Shown here in pieces: positions 1-5,817 of a stretch of 6,665 nucleotides of DNA (its first letter is position 1; the number at the start of each line of letters is the position of its first letter). This DNA comes from an uncultured Verrucomicrobiota bacterium (lineage in GTDB: Bacteria > Verrucomicrobiota > Kiritimatiellia > RFP12 > UBA1067): the NCBI GenBank assembly GCA_946615875.1, contig CAMOIK010000109.1, forward strand, positions 1 through 6,665, given 5' to 3'. The position numbers and the translations under genes are program-made. The notes below the pieces were generated by a model. That model made no database searches. It worked only from the letters and a program-made list of their open reading frames with translations, and was not told where the DNA came from.

Positions 1-7
1 GGTCGCC

Positions 8-51
8 TGGCAAGGTCGTTCCAACGGCTTGGCAAGGTCGTTCCAACGGCT
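8..51. repeat. Two exact tandem copies of a 22-bp repeat
   Basis: Positions 8-29 and 30-51 are identical 22-base units, and the first four bases of a third unit follow at 52-55. Each unit contains CCAA-CGGC-TT(GG), so that the end of one unit and the start of the next can pair as a short stem (CCAA with TTGG, loop CGGC). The array may continue to the left beyond the window. No function is recognised; a REP-like extragenic element or a simple tandem duplication are both possible. Confidence 0.85.
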
Positions 52-56
52 TGGCG

Positions 57-96
57 AACTCATGGCTATGAGTTTGGAAAGCCATGGCTATGGGTT
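57..96. repeat. Two adjacent hairpins with the same GGCT loop, 22 bp apart
   Basis: The first hairpin is AACTCAT-GGCT-ATGAGTT at 57-74 (seven perfect pairs). The second is AAGCCAT-GGCT-ATGGGTT at 79-96 (six of seven pairs). Their centres are 22 bases apart, the same period as the exact repeat just to the left. The arms differ between the two copies, but changes on one arm are largely matched on the other (CTCAT/ATGAG versus CCAT/ATGG), which suggests the folded form is kept. This is direct observation; a structural role is inference. Confidence 0.6.
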
Positions 97-219
97 TGCG
101 CGTGGCTGGCGACGCCTTGCGCCTGGAGCAAGGAGGACGCGAAGGCGGCATAAAGAGCCCCAAAACCGCGGCATTTGCGGATTTTGGCGATTGTTGGCGA
201 TGCGCGACGGCTGTTTCGG
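97..219. other. Gene-free spacer left of the transposon scar
   Basis: I find no credible gene here on either strand. The only structure seen is an interrupted hairpin, described as a separate entry. Short open frames across 29-326 have no family resemblance and no ribosome-binding site, and they run through the repeats, so I regard them as chance frames in GC-rich DNA. Confidence 0.5.
160..187 (-). terminator. Possible terminator of the minus-strand hydrolase tail
   Basis: CCAAAACCGC (160-169) pairs with GCGG-A-TTTTGG (177-187): ten base pairs with one bulged A and a seven-base loop. On the minus strand it lies about 33 bases after the stop codon at 220 and is followed by the weakly T-rich CTCTTTAT. 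The placement suits a terminator, but the T tract is poor. Confidence 0.35.
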
Positions 220-330
220 CTAGTCGCCGACGGCGCCGCCCGCGCACAGATCCGGGAACACGGCGGGCAGAAGCGTCGTTGAGCCATAGGGCACGAGGGC
301 GATCATCTCGACGGCGTTCGCCATGATCCG
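220..330 (-). pseudogene. C-terminal remnant of a probable glycoside hydrolase
   Basis: Reading the minus strand into the stop codon at 220-222, the last 35 or so codons give IMANAVEMIALVPYGSTTLL, then PAVFPDLCAGGAVGD and stop. Codon third positions are strongly G/C, as in the real genes here. The string LVPYGST-LL--VFP resembles the C-terminal end of long carbohydrate-active enzymes, especially GH127/DUF1680-type beta-L-arabinofuranosidases; this is a recollection of family pattern, not a search result. The rest of the gene is missing: at about 320-335 the sequence passes into an IS30-like transposase fragment running the other way. The true left limit of the remnant (its N-terminal side) cannot be fixed exactly. 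It is probably non-functional debris. Confidence 0.4.
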
Positions 331-649
331 CGGCAGGCTCGTCGGGAAGTTCGGCAAGGACGCGGAGCTGGCCATGACGACCGAGCTGTTCTTCGTCACC
401 GTCACCGACAACGGCACCGCGTTCACGCTGCCCGGCGAGATCGAGACGGACCGCGAGGGCGACAAAGTCGCCAACCTCTTCTACGCGGACGCATGCGCCT
501 CGTACCAGAAGCCGCACGTCGAGCGCAACCACGAGTTCATCCGCCTCGTGCTGCCGAAGGACGCCCATCACTTCCTGCCGACCTCCTTCGACGGCCTGGC
601 ACAGGACGACGTGGCCCTCATGATGTCGCTCCTCGGCATCGAGAAGTAG
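323..649 (+). pseudogene. IS30-family transposase fragment (internally deleted)
   Basis: The 108-codon frame contains VTVTDNGTAF (with the second catalytic Asp of the DDE triad in TDNG), then NLFYADACASYQKPHVERNH (with a candidate catalytic Glu), EFIRLVLPK and TSFDGLAQDDVALMMS. This order is typical of the catalytic core of IS30-like transposases. The helix-turn-helix N-terminus and the first catalytic Asp are absent. LPKG-TSFD, expected in the family, is interrupted by an extra stretch (DAHHFLP). After LMMS the usual H-NSY-RP segment is missing and the frame jumps to LLGIEK and stop, which looks like the far C-terminal part joined by an in-frame deletion (inference). The ATG at 323 is simply the first in the frame and has no ribosome-binding site. 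No terminal inverted repeats were recognised. A dead remnant, not an active element. Confidence 0.7.
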
Positions 650-1003
650 CCTCTGCGACATAGACCGTGCGCAAGGCGGTGCACTATCGCGTCACTACGT
701 GCTGTGGCATCACATCGTCGCATGATTTGGCATCAAGATTTCATGTAACATACCATCAGGAAATCTCGCCCCGTCAGAAGCACCCAAACAATCCAAGAGA
801 AAAGGCTTCTTTCTTTTGCCTTATTAAGTAAGGAGAGCGGCAAGACGGGCGCCGGAGACGGGCGTTTTGTCCGCCTAGAGACCAAATGGCACACTTGCGA
901 GACAAATTGCCCCGCGGCATTGCCCATTCGATGGCTGGCACGGGTGGTGCAAAGTTGAGTGTGTCTGCAAAAGACGAGAAAACAACAGAAAGGAGCAACG
1001 AAA
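650..1003. other. Gene-free leader upstream of the Hsp20 pair
   Basis: No credible gene is seen in this 354-base stretch. It is less GC-rich around 720-830 than the flanking genes, with a pyrimidine-rich run (about 809-820) and TTATTAAGTAAGGAG at about 822-836 that looks like a ribosome-binding site but has no start codon at a suitable distance. The promoter of the hsp20 operon must lie here. I see no convincing -35/-10 pair, no CIRCE-type inverted repeat and no clear sigma-32 box, so the mode of heat regulation cannot be read. GACGGGCG occurs twice at about 843-865. Confidence 0.5.
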
Positions 1004-1384
1004 ATGAACACACTGATAAATATGAATCCATGGAGTTTCCTTGAAGACGTCCTCAACGCCAACAGCCGCGCCTTCAAGTCGATACGCGCCCGCGCGGCCG
1101 GAAGGTTCCCGCCAGTGAACGTAATGATGGATGACAACGCGATATTCGTGGATGTCGAACTGCCCGGCAAGAGCGCGTCGGAGATTGAGCTTTCGCTGGA
1201 ACCGCAGTCCGTGACGATAGCGGACAAACCCGCCGAAGGCGAGTGCACGTGGCGTCGGCGCCTGGAACTGCCCTTCCGCGTGAATGCGGACAAGGCGAGC
1301 GCGAAGTTCACCAACGGCATCCTGCGCATAGAGCTGCCCAAAGCCGACGAAGCCGCCCGCCATCGCATAGCGATCAGCGACTGA
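1004..1384 (+). CDS. Small heat-shock protein, Hsp20/alpha-crystallin family (first of pair)
   Basis: A 126-residue ATP-independent holdase chaperone of the cytoplasm, predicted to bind unfolding proteins and pass them to refolding chaperones. Residues 1-35 are a short, variable N-terminal arm (WSFLEDVL). The alpha-crystallin domain spans about 36-113, with VDVELPG near 49-55 and the hallmark NGILRIELPK at 104-113. The C-terminal tail RIAISD carries the I-x-I motif (122-124) that in this family docks into a neighbouring dimer. The start is set by AAAGGAG at 989-995, eight bases before the ATG; the frame is open 15 codons further upstream but without a comparable site. The second hsp20 follows 38 bases after the stop, so the two are almost surely co-transcribed. 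At 126 residues it is slightly short for the family, mainly through its N-terminal arm. Confidence 0.93.
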   Translation: MNTLINMNPWSFLEDVLNANSRAFKSIRARAAGRFPPVNVMMDDNAIFVDVELPGKSASEIELSLEPQSVTIADKPAEGECTWRRRLELPFRVNADKASAKFTNGILRIELPKADEAARHRIAISD

Positions 1385-1422
1385 GCGAAAAGAACGGAAC
1401 ACAACAAGAAAGGAGATACGAA

Positions 1423-1758
1423 ATGAACGAGAAGACATACGCAACGCCCGCAGCCACCTTCGCAGAGCATCCCGACCACTACGAACTCAAGGTCACGCTG
1501 CCAGGAATCGCCAAAGAAGAGGTCGAACTGCACGTGGAGGGCAGGACCCTCACGCTGAAAACCGCCTCGAAATACCAGAACCCGGCAGGGTTCAAGCTAG
1601 TAGCGTCAGAGTTTGAGCGCGCCGACTATGCCATGAGTCTCGACCTGCCTGAGATGGCGGACCCGACTTCGCTGAGCGCGAAGTGCGCCGCCGGCGTCCT
1701 GACCGTCATGGTACAGAAACGCCCCGAGACGCAGGCGAGAAAAATAGAGATCGGCTGA
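1423..1758 (+). CDS. Small heat-shock protein, Hsp20/alpha-crystallin family (second of pair)
   Basis: A 111-residue Hsp20 paralogue. It is almost entirely alpha-crystallin domain (about 12-100): HPDHYELKVTLPGIAKEEVE at 16-35, HVEGRTLTLK at 37-46 and the signature AAGVLTVMVQK at 89-99. The tail RKIEIG has the I-x-I motif (108-110). The N-terminal arm is only about a dozen residues, which is very short; such arms usually influence oligomer size and client binding, so this partner may form smaller assemblies or co-assemble with the product of the gene before it (inference). AAGGAG at 1409-1414 stands eight bases before the ATG. The bases around this start closely match those around the first hsp20 start, although the proteins are only distantly alike. 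A longer frame from 1243 overlaps the first gene and is rejected as the start. Confidence 0.92.
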   Translation: MNEKTYATPAATFAEHPDHYELKVTLPGIAKEEVELHVEGRTLTLKTASKYQNPAGFKLVASEFERADYAMSLDLPEMADPTSLSAKCAAGVLTVMVQKRPETQARKIEIG

Positions 1759-1765
1759 ACGGAGG

Positions 1766-1785
1766 GTGCGCCGCATCCGGCGCAC
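1766..1785 (+). other. Perfect 8-bp hairpin after the hsp20 pair
   Basis: GTGCGCCG-CATC-CGGCGCAC begins eight bases after the second hsp20 stop codon. It has eight perfect base pairs and a four-base loop but no T tract. It is probably an accessory 3' structure ahead of the main terminator, perhaps shielding the mRNA end. Confidence 0.6.
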
Positions 1786-1798
1786 AGACGCGACGAAA

Positions 1799-1835
1799 GC
1801 GGGGGCGCGGCATCTGCCGCGCCCCCGCCTTCTGT
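1799..1835 (+). terminator. Strong hairpin terminator between convergent genes
   Basis: GCGGGGGCGCGGC (1799-1811) pairs perfectly with GCCGCGCCCCCGC (1816-1828) around the loop ATCT, a 13-bp stem that can extend by an A-T pair. CTTCTGTTTC follows on the plus strand. It ends the hsp20 operon. On the minus strand it lies about 28 bases past the stop of the outer-membrane protein gene and is followed by GCTTTCG, so it may serve both directions. Confidence 0.8.
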
Positions 1836-1855
1836 TTCATGCTCGCGTCCTTGCG

Positions 1856-2770
1856 TCAGAACGTGGCGGTGAGAGCGACTCCGCCATAGACGTTCCAGGA
1901 CTTGTCGCAGCTCTTGCCCCACTCTCCGTTGTAGTCACGGGCGGCATCGCGCATGTTGGAATCTAGCAGGTAGTCGCTGCAGGCGACGTATGCGCCGAGG
2001 GAGAGCCAGTCGCAGAGCGCCCACTCGAACTCTCCCATGACGGTTGTATCCATAAAGCCGGCGTGGTCGAAGCCGCCGCTGGACTCGTCGAAGTAGCCAT
2101 GAGTGCGCTTGGAGTTGCCGAAGCCCTGACCGATGGAAGGTTTGAACGTCAGCACCGGATCGTCCTCTTCCGTCTCGCCGTCAACGAGCGCAAAGGTGTG
2201 CCCGACGTTGAGATTGAAGTAGGTGCCGTCGTCGGCCATGAGGTCGCGCTCCACCCAAAATGTCGGCTCAAACCAGAGATCGCCCAGCGAGAGCTCGAGG
2301 TTGAGATACTGCGTGTCGCCCACCTCGCCGTGGTAGCGCGGCAGATACTCGTAGATGTAGTTGAAATCAACGGAAAGCGCACCGAGGCTCTCGCAGAGGT
2401 CGAAGTCGTGCGCGAGGCCGACAATCATGTCGAGCGTCGTGTACTTTCCGGCACGATTGCCGTAACCGCCGCGCTTACCATTGCCCTTCGTAGTATCGTA
2501 GATCGCCTCCACGCCGACATACACCCAGTCGGCGAACGTCAACTGCGCGCTGGGCGTGACGATTGGATCCTTGCCGTCAACCACGCCGTAGGTCATGTAG
2601 CGAGAATCGAACGACACGCCGAATTCCGCCGTCACCACCTGTTGCTCGCCGAACGACACGCCCTCACCGGGAGCGTAGCTCCATTCGTCGCCGGACTCTG
2701 CGTCCGCCATTGCCCCGCCGCACGCGAACAGCGCGCCGAGAACCACCGCCTTCACCGTCTTTGTTTTCAT
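1856..2770 (-). CDS. Outer-membrane beta-barrel protein, putative porin
   Basis: A 304-residue predicted outer-membrane protein. Residues 1-22 are a signal peptide: basic MKTKTVK, a hydrophobic stretch VVLGALFACGG, and an AMA cleavage site before DAES. The rest is rich in alternating polar/hydrophobic stretches with aromatic residues (for example WVYVGVEAIY, YLNLELSL, TYFNLNVGHTF), separated by acidic Gly-rich loops, and the chain ends in VALTATF, the terminal Phe typical of proteins handled by the BAM machinery. Early residues (DSRYMTYG...PIVTPSAQLTF) resemble TorF-like putative porins, but I would not assign a family firmly. Four Cys lie in the predicted mature part (around 127 and in the last quarter), which is unusual for a barrel. 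Substrate unknown. Its promoter is recognisable about 65 bases upstream; the ribosome-binding site (AAAGAGA, about 5-11 bases before ATG) is weak. Convergent with the hsp20 operon. Confidence 0.82.
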   Translation of the reverse strand: MKTKTVKAVVLGALFACGGAMADAESGDEWSYAPGEGVSFGEQQVVTAEFGVSFDSRYMTYGVVDGKDPIVTPSAQLTFADWVYVGVEAIYDTTKGNGKRGGYGNRAGKYTTLDMIVGLAHDFDLCESLGALSVDFNYIYEYLPRYHGEVGDTQYLNLELSLGDLWFEPTFWVERDLMADDGTYFNLNVGHTFALVDGETEEDDPVLTFKPSIGQGFGNSKRTHGYFDESSGGFDHAGFMDTTVMGEFEWALCDWLSLGAYVACSDYLLDSNMRDAARDYNGEWGKSCDKSWNVYGGVALTATF

Positions 2771-2834
2771 CGTTGTCTCTTTCGTTTCTTGTGTTTTTCC
2801 TTGGTCTCAAGCCTGTTCGGCTCAGACGGCGCAT

Positions 2835-2864
2835 AGTTTACCATATCTAACATTGCGGTGTCAA
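2835..2864 (-). promoter_or_regulatory. Sigma-70-type promoter of the outer-membrane protein gene
   Basis: On the minus strand TTGACA (2864-2859) is followed after 18 bases by TAAACT (2840-2835). The -35 box is a perfect match and the -10 box matches four of six. Transcription would start near 2828, giving an untranslated leader of about 58 bases that is rich in A and holds AAGGAAAA well before the start. Confidence 0.65.
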
Positions 2865-2876
2865 GCGCGGTCTCCG

Positions 2877-2914
2877 AAAAATTTTTCCGCCGTCGCGACG
2901 GCGTGTCGCGGCGG
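2877..2914 (-). terminator. Terminator of the ATPase D-I-K operon
   Basis: Starting about 27 bases after the stop of subunit K on the minus strand, CCGCCG (2914-2909) pairs with CGGCGG (2892-2887). Inside it the self-complementary CGCCGTCGCGACGGCG gives an alternative fold. AAAAATTTTT follows directly, so the T tract comes five bases after the stem. The signal ends only about 13 bases before the -35 box of the next gene. The direct repeat GGCGAAGT-GGCGAAGT lies just before it at 2913-2928 on the plus strand. Confidence 0.6.
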
Positions 2915-2941
2915 CGAAGTGGCGAAGTCGCCTGATCCGGA

Positions 2942-3400
2942 CTACTTGACGGAGCCGAGCGCTATGAGCGCGAAGACCATGGCAAAGATGGCGACGGTCT
3001 CGACGATGCCGAGTGCGGCGAGGTAGTTGGTGAAACCCTGGTTGGTCTCTGCCTGCGCGTCGCAGGCGGCGGCGCCCGCGCGGCCCTGGAAGAGAGCGGA
3101 AAGGCCGATGGCCAGGCCCGCGAAGATGCCGGCGACGAGAACAGGGACGCCCGAGCCAGCTGCGACCTTGCCCACCTTGCCGAGCATGATAAACATTAGG
3201 ATCATGCCGTAGAGGGTCTGCGTTATCGGCGCACCTACGAACGAAAGGAGCAGGAACGGAGCCGGCTTGCCCGCCGCGTAGCATTTCTTCCAGGCGCCGA
3301 CGGCTGCGGAGGCCGCGAAACCCGTGCCGAACGCGCTTCCGGCGCCGGCAAGTCCAAGGCAGGCGATTGCGCCCGCGACGATCATTGCTGCATCACTCAT
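2942..3400 (-). CDS. atpK: V/A-type ATPase subunit K (rotor ring proteolipid)
   Basis: A 152-residue membrane protein forming the rotating ring of a V/A-type ATPase/synthase. Four transmembrane helices are visible: about 6-33, 48-73, 84-106 and 126-149, so it is the duplicated (two-hairpin) form. One ion-binding carboxylate is present, Glu134 in GIVETVAIFA of helix 4; helix 2 has no acid. Helix 2 reads APITQTLYG and helix 3 ALFQGR. By alignment from memory with Enterococcus hirae NtpK, Thr60, Gln61, Tyr64, Gln105 and Glu134 match its sodium ligands Thr64, Gln65, Tyr68, Gln110 and Glu139, while Leu61 is replaced by Ala. A Na+-coupled enzyme is therefore predicted. The start MSDAAM is set by AAGGA about nine bases before it; the same frame stays open far into the I gene but that part is out-of-frame noise. 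It follows I after a 59-base gap and closes the operon. Confidence 0.93.
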   Translation of the reverse strand: MSDAAMIVAGAIACLGLAGAGSAFGTGFAASAAVGAWKKCYAAGKPAPFLLLSFVGAPITQTLYGMILMFIMLGKVGKVAAGSGVPVLVAGIFAGLAIGLSALFQGRAGAAACDAQAETNQGFTNYLAALGIVETVAIFAMVFALIALGSVK

Positions 3401-3459
3401 TGTTTTTTCCTTTTCTTGGTGGTCGGTTGATGAGATTTCAGAAAGTGCGCCCCAGGCTC

Positions 3460-5175
3460 CTAGCTTCTGCGGAACGGACGGAAAGCGTATCCCGCCCACG
3501 AGACGCCCTTGTGGTTGGAGAACTCCAGCGTATTCAGGCGCACCGCGTGCACGAGGATGGAAAGGCCCGCCATGGCGAGGTTGAGCGCATGGCCGACGAC
3601 GAGTATCGCGACCATCGCCACGGCCATGAGCGCCTTCGCCCACGCCGCGTCCACCCCGGCCACCAGCCCCGTAGCCATCGAGTTGAAGTTCTCCGCCACC
3701 TTGACAGACGCCAGGCCGACGGCGAACAGGCGCACGTAGGAGATGATGTCGCCGAGCGCGCTCATGATGTTCAGCGGCAGCATTCCCAACTCCGCACCGC
3801 GAGTCTTGAGTTCGGACGGCTTCACGGAGAATAGGAACACCATGGCGATGGAAACGCCGCCGAGAACCATCCCCCACTGCGGGACGCCAGGGAATATCCC
3901 CACTATGTAGTTCGTCACGAGATACATCAGCACGAGGACGCCCGCCCAGCCCAGCTCCGCGAGGAACGTGGTGTCTGGGAAGCGGCATGCCGCATTCCAG
4001 AGACGCGCAAGAGCCAAGTGCGATGCGCCGATCGTGAAGCAGAGCAGCATCATGTTCTTGTAGCTGGGGTCGGCCAGCCACTTGACGGTCGGCCAGTCGG
4101 CGCAGGCCGGGATCGCCGCGCCGAACCACGTGTTGGACAGCAGCCCCCACGCCACCGTGGCGGACGAGAACACCGTGAGCAGGATCAGCCAGCTGCGGGC
4201 CACGGCGTTGGCCTTGCCCGCGTCGAGATACTTCTTCCATCCGAACAGCGTCGCCGCCAAGAAGATCGCGCCGTATGCGCCGTCGCCAACCAGCATCGCG
4301 AAGAAGAGCGAGAAGTAGCACATGAACGGCACGGAGACGTCCGCTTCGGTGTAGGCCGGGGAAATGCCAAGCCCGTCGAAAAGCGCCTTTACCGGACGGA
4401 AGAGGCGCGGAGGCTCGATCAGCGTGGGCGGCGTCTCGCCAGGAGCCGGCTCGCGCAGCAGCGTGCCCCAGCCGTTTTTGCGCGCCGCCTCCGCCAGCTT
4501 GGCAGCCGACGGGCGGGCGATCCAGCCCGATATGAACGCGACCTCGCCGCTGCGCTCCATCAACTCGCGAGCGGCGCTGAACGCCACCCTGTCTGCGAGC
4601 GCGGGGTATTCGGCCATGATCGTATCCTCGTCGCAGGCGGCGATGTGGGAGTCTATGGAAAGGATCTCCGCATCGAGCCTGGCCGCCTCCTCCTTCATCG
4701 CGCCGAGGCTGCGGCCCGGCAGTTCCACACAGTCGGCCGCCGACACCGCCTCAGGGTCCATGCTTATGAAATACGTGCCGTCCTTCTTCAGTCGCAGATA
4801 CACGCCGGACTCCGCGAGCTTCGCCGCCAGAACCGGGTCGAAGTCGCCGTATGGAGCATACTTTCCGATTTCCTTAGCCACCTCGTCCGCCCTGGCGGCA
4901 AGCGCCTCGCGGCGGTCGAACTTCTCCAGTATGTCGGCCGTCTTGCACGGAAGTTTCTGGAGGGTGGCGGCGTAGGCCTTGCCCTCGCGCATCTTGCGGA
5001 TGATGCGCACCGCGCGTTCCGCCGCCGCAGCATCGCTCTTGGCCTCCGCCAGTTCCGCGCCCTTGGCCGCGCCGAGGTCGAGATGGACCGCGCCGAGCTC
5101 GCGAAGCCTCTCCAGCGTCGCCTCGCACTCCGACGCGACGCAGACGAGATCGAGATGCATCATCTTGACAATCAT
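3460..5175 (-). CDS. atpI: V/A-type ATPase subunit I (membrane stator, subunit a homologue)
   Basis: A 571-residue protein that forms the ion half-channels against the K ring and anchors the peripheral stalk. Residues 1-280 are cytoplasmic and largely helical (MIVKMMHLDLVCVASECEAT; coiled-coil-like around 16-65 and 160-180). The membrane half begins near YTEADVSVPFMCYFSLFFAM (275-294) and continues through about seven helices. The essential Arg of the family is Arg482 in ISYVRLFAVGLA; the second conserved Arg is Arg545 in HAVRLNTLEF. The end, GYAFRPFRRS, matches the usual -Y-PF- terminus. Family members are commonly 600-660 residues, so this is short, mostly in the soluble half. The start codon overlaps the stop of D (ATGA, 5175-5172), indicating translational coupling; the longer frame upstream runs through D out of frame and is rejected. 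Confidence 0.93.
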   Translation of the reverse strand: MIVKMMHLDLVCVASECEATLERLRELGAVHLDLGAAKGAELAEAKSDAAAAERAVRIIRKMREGKAYAATLQKLPCKTADILEKFDRREALAARADEVAKEIGKYAPYGDFDPVLAAKLAESGVYLRLKKDGTYFISMDPEAVSAADCVELPGRSLGAMKEEAARLDAEILSIDSHIAACDEDTIMAEYPALADRVAFSAARELMERSGEVAFISGWIARPSAAKLAEAARKNGWGTLLREPAPGETPPTLIEPPRLFRPVKALFDGLGISPAYTEADVSVPFMCYFSLFFAMLVGDGAYGAIFLAATLFGWKKYLDAGKANAVARSWLILLTVFSSATVAWGLLSNTWFGAAIPACADWPTVKWLADPSYKNMMLLCFTIGASHLALARLWNAACRFPDTTFLAELGWAGVLVLMYLVTNYIVGIFPGVPQWGMVLGGVSIAMVFLFSVKPSELKTRGAELGMLPLNIMSALGDIISYVRLFAVGLASVKVAENFNSMATGLVAGVDAAWAKALMAVAMVAILVVGHALNLAMAGLSILVHAVRLNTLEFSNHKGVSWAGYAFRPFRRS

Positions 5176-5777
5176 GCCGCCACCCCCTCGGGAACACGCG
5201 ATTTCGCGATCTTTCCACGCGTCACCGCCGCAGTCTGCTCGTCGCCCAGCGCTATCTTGATGACGCGTATCGCTTCCCGGCACTCAGGGATCTTCACCTT
5301 CTCGAAAAGATTCACCCTTTGGCTGGTGGTCTGCAGCTCCTGCTGGACGAGCCGCCTCTGCTCGTCATAAACCGCCCGCTCGCACTGGAGAGACATAACG
5401 CGCGTGGCGGCCGCCACGGCGTCGTCCACCCAGGCCGGCGTCTGCCAAGCGTCGATTTCCTTCACCTCCGTCTCGATCGCCTCGAAAGTGGGTATCGCCA
5501 CGCCGGCGATGTTCGCGCTGCCGGTCTTCACGCTCTTGACGGTGACGAGCCCGGCTACAAGCGCCTCGTCGGTGGCCAGCAGACCCACCCAGCTCTGGAG
5601 CGCCTCGCGCTCGGCGCGCTCACGAGCGGCCACTTCATCGGCCTTCGCGCTTATGCCGGCGATCTCGCCCTGCAGCTGCTGTTTCTTCAGCTGCAACATC
5701 GGCAGGAAGCGCTGGAATCGCTTCAGGGCGTCCGTCTGCGCCTTCAGTTCAGTCTTCGTGAGTTTGATCTTTGCCAT
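5172..5777 (-). CDS. atpD: V/A-type ATPase subunit D (central stalk)
   Basis: A 201-residue central rotor shaft protein linking the catalytic A3B3 head to the membrane ring. The N-terminal helix is MAKIKLTKTELKAQ... with RFLPMLQLKKQQLQGEI (23-39), as in chlamydial D subunits. The C-terminal helix has QRVNLFEKVKIPECREAIRV followed by IKIALGDEQTAAV, matching the family's VNALE--IIP---TI-YI-- pattern. Both ends form a long antiparallel coiled coil, and the middle (about 80-115) is the variable globular part. The length is normal. The start fits the family N-terminus, and there is no ribosome-binding site before it; the promoter's -10 box lies ten bases upstream. It is the first gene of D-I-K and overlaps I by four bases. 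In chlamydiae and spirochaetes D-I-K follows E, A and B; here those genes are not upstream. Confidence 0.92.
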   Translation of the reverse strand: MAKIKLTKTELKAQTDALKRFQRFLPMLQLKKQQLQGEIAGISAKADEVAARERAEREALQSWVGLLATDEALVAGLVTVKSVKTGSANIAGVAIPTFEAIETEVKEIDAWQTPAWVDDAVAAATRVMSLQCERAVYDEQRRLVQQELQTTSQRVNLFEKVKIPECREAIRVIKIALGDEQTAAVTRGKIAKSRVPEGVAA

Positions 5778-5787
5778 TGCGCCGCAT

Positions 5788-5817
5788 ATTATACCACATC
5801 TTCGCCCGCACTTTCAA
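5788..5817 (-). promoter_or_regulatory. Promoter of the D-I-K operon, leaderless type
   Basis: On the minus strand TTGAAA (5817-5812) is followed after 18 bases by a perfect TATAAT (5793-5788). Only ten bases separate the -10 box from the ATG at 5777, so transcription should begin within about 0-5 bases of the start codon. No Shine-Dalgarno sequence is possible in so short a leader, and none is seen. Confidence 0.75.

Noticed and set aside
822..840. Ribosome-binding-like TAAGGAG in the hsp20 leader
   Set aside because: No ATG, GTG or TTG at a working distance and no coding-like frame after it.
880..1000. CIRCE or sigma-32 heat-shock element before hsp20
   Set aside because: GCCCATTC resembles half of a sigma-32 -10 box but no -35 partner lies at the right distance, and no TTAGCACTC-type inverted repeat is present.
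733..1533. A 266-codon minus-strand frame across the hsp20 leader and genes
   Set aside because: It overlaps two clear Hsp20 genes on the other strand and has no family resemblance; a chance frame.
2719..2770. Lipoprotein signal (LFAC) in the outer-membrane protein
   Set aside because: Phe at the -2 position is unusual for a lipobox and a good AMA signal-peptidase I site follows, with a barrel-type C-terminus.
2063..2836. A 257-codon plus-strand frame over the outer-membrane protein gene
   Set aside because: It is antisense to a gene with signal peptide, barrel pattern and terminal Phe, and it crosses that gene's start and leader.
2942..4321. A 459-codon frame ending in subunit K
   Set aside because: Its upstream part lies within the I gene in another frame and looks like nothing but Arg/Gly-rich out-of-frame translation; K has its own ribosome-binding site and family-like start.
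4018..5370. A 450-codon plus-strand frame opposite I and D
   Set aside because: Arg/His-rich composition typical of the antisense of GC-rich genes; the minus strand holds clear ATPase genes.
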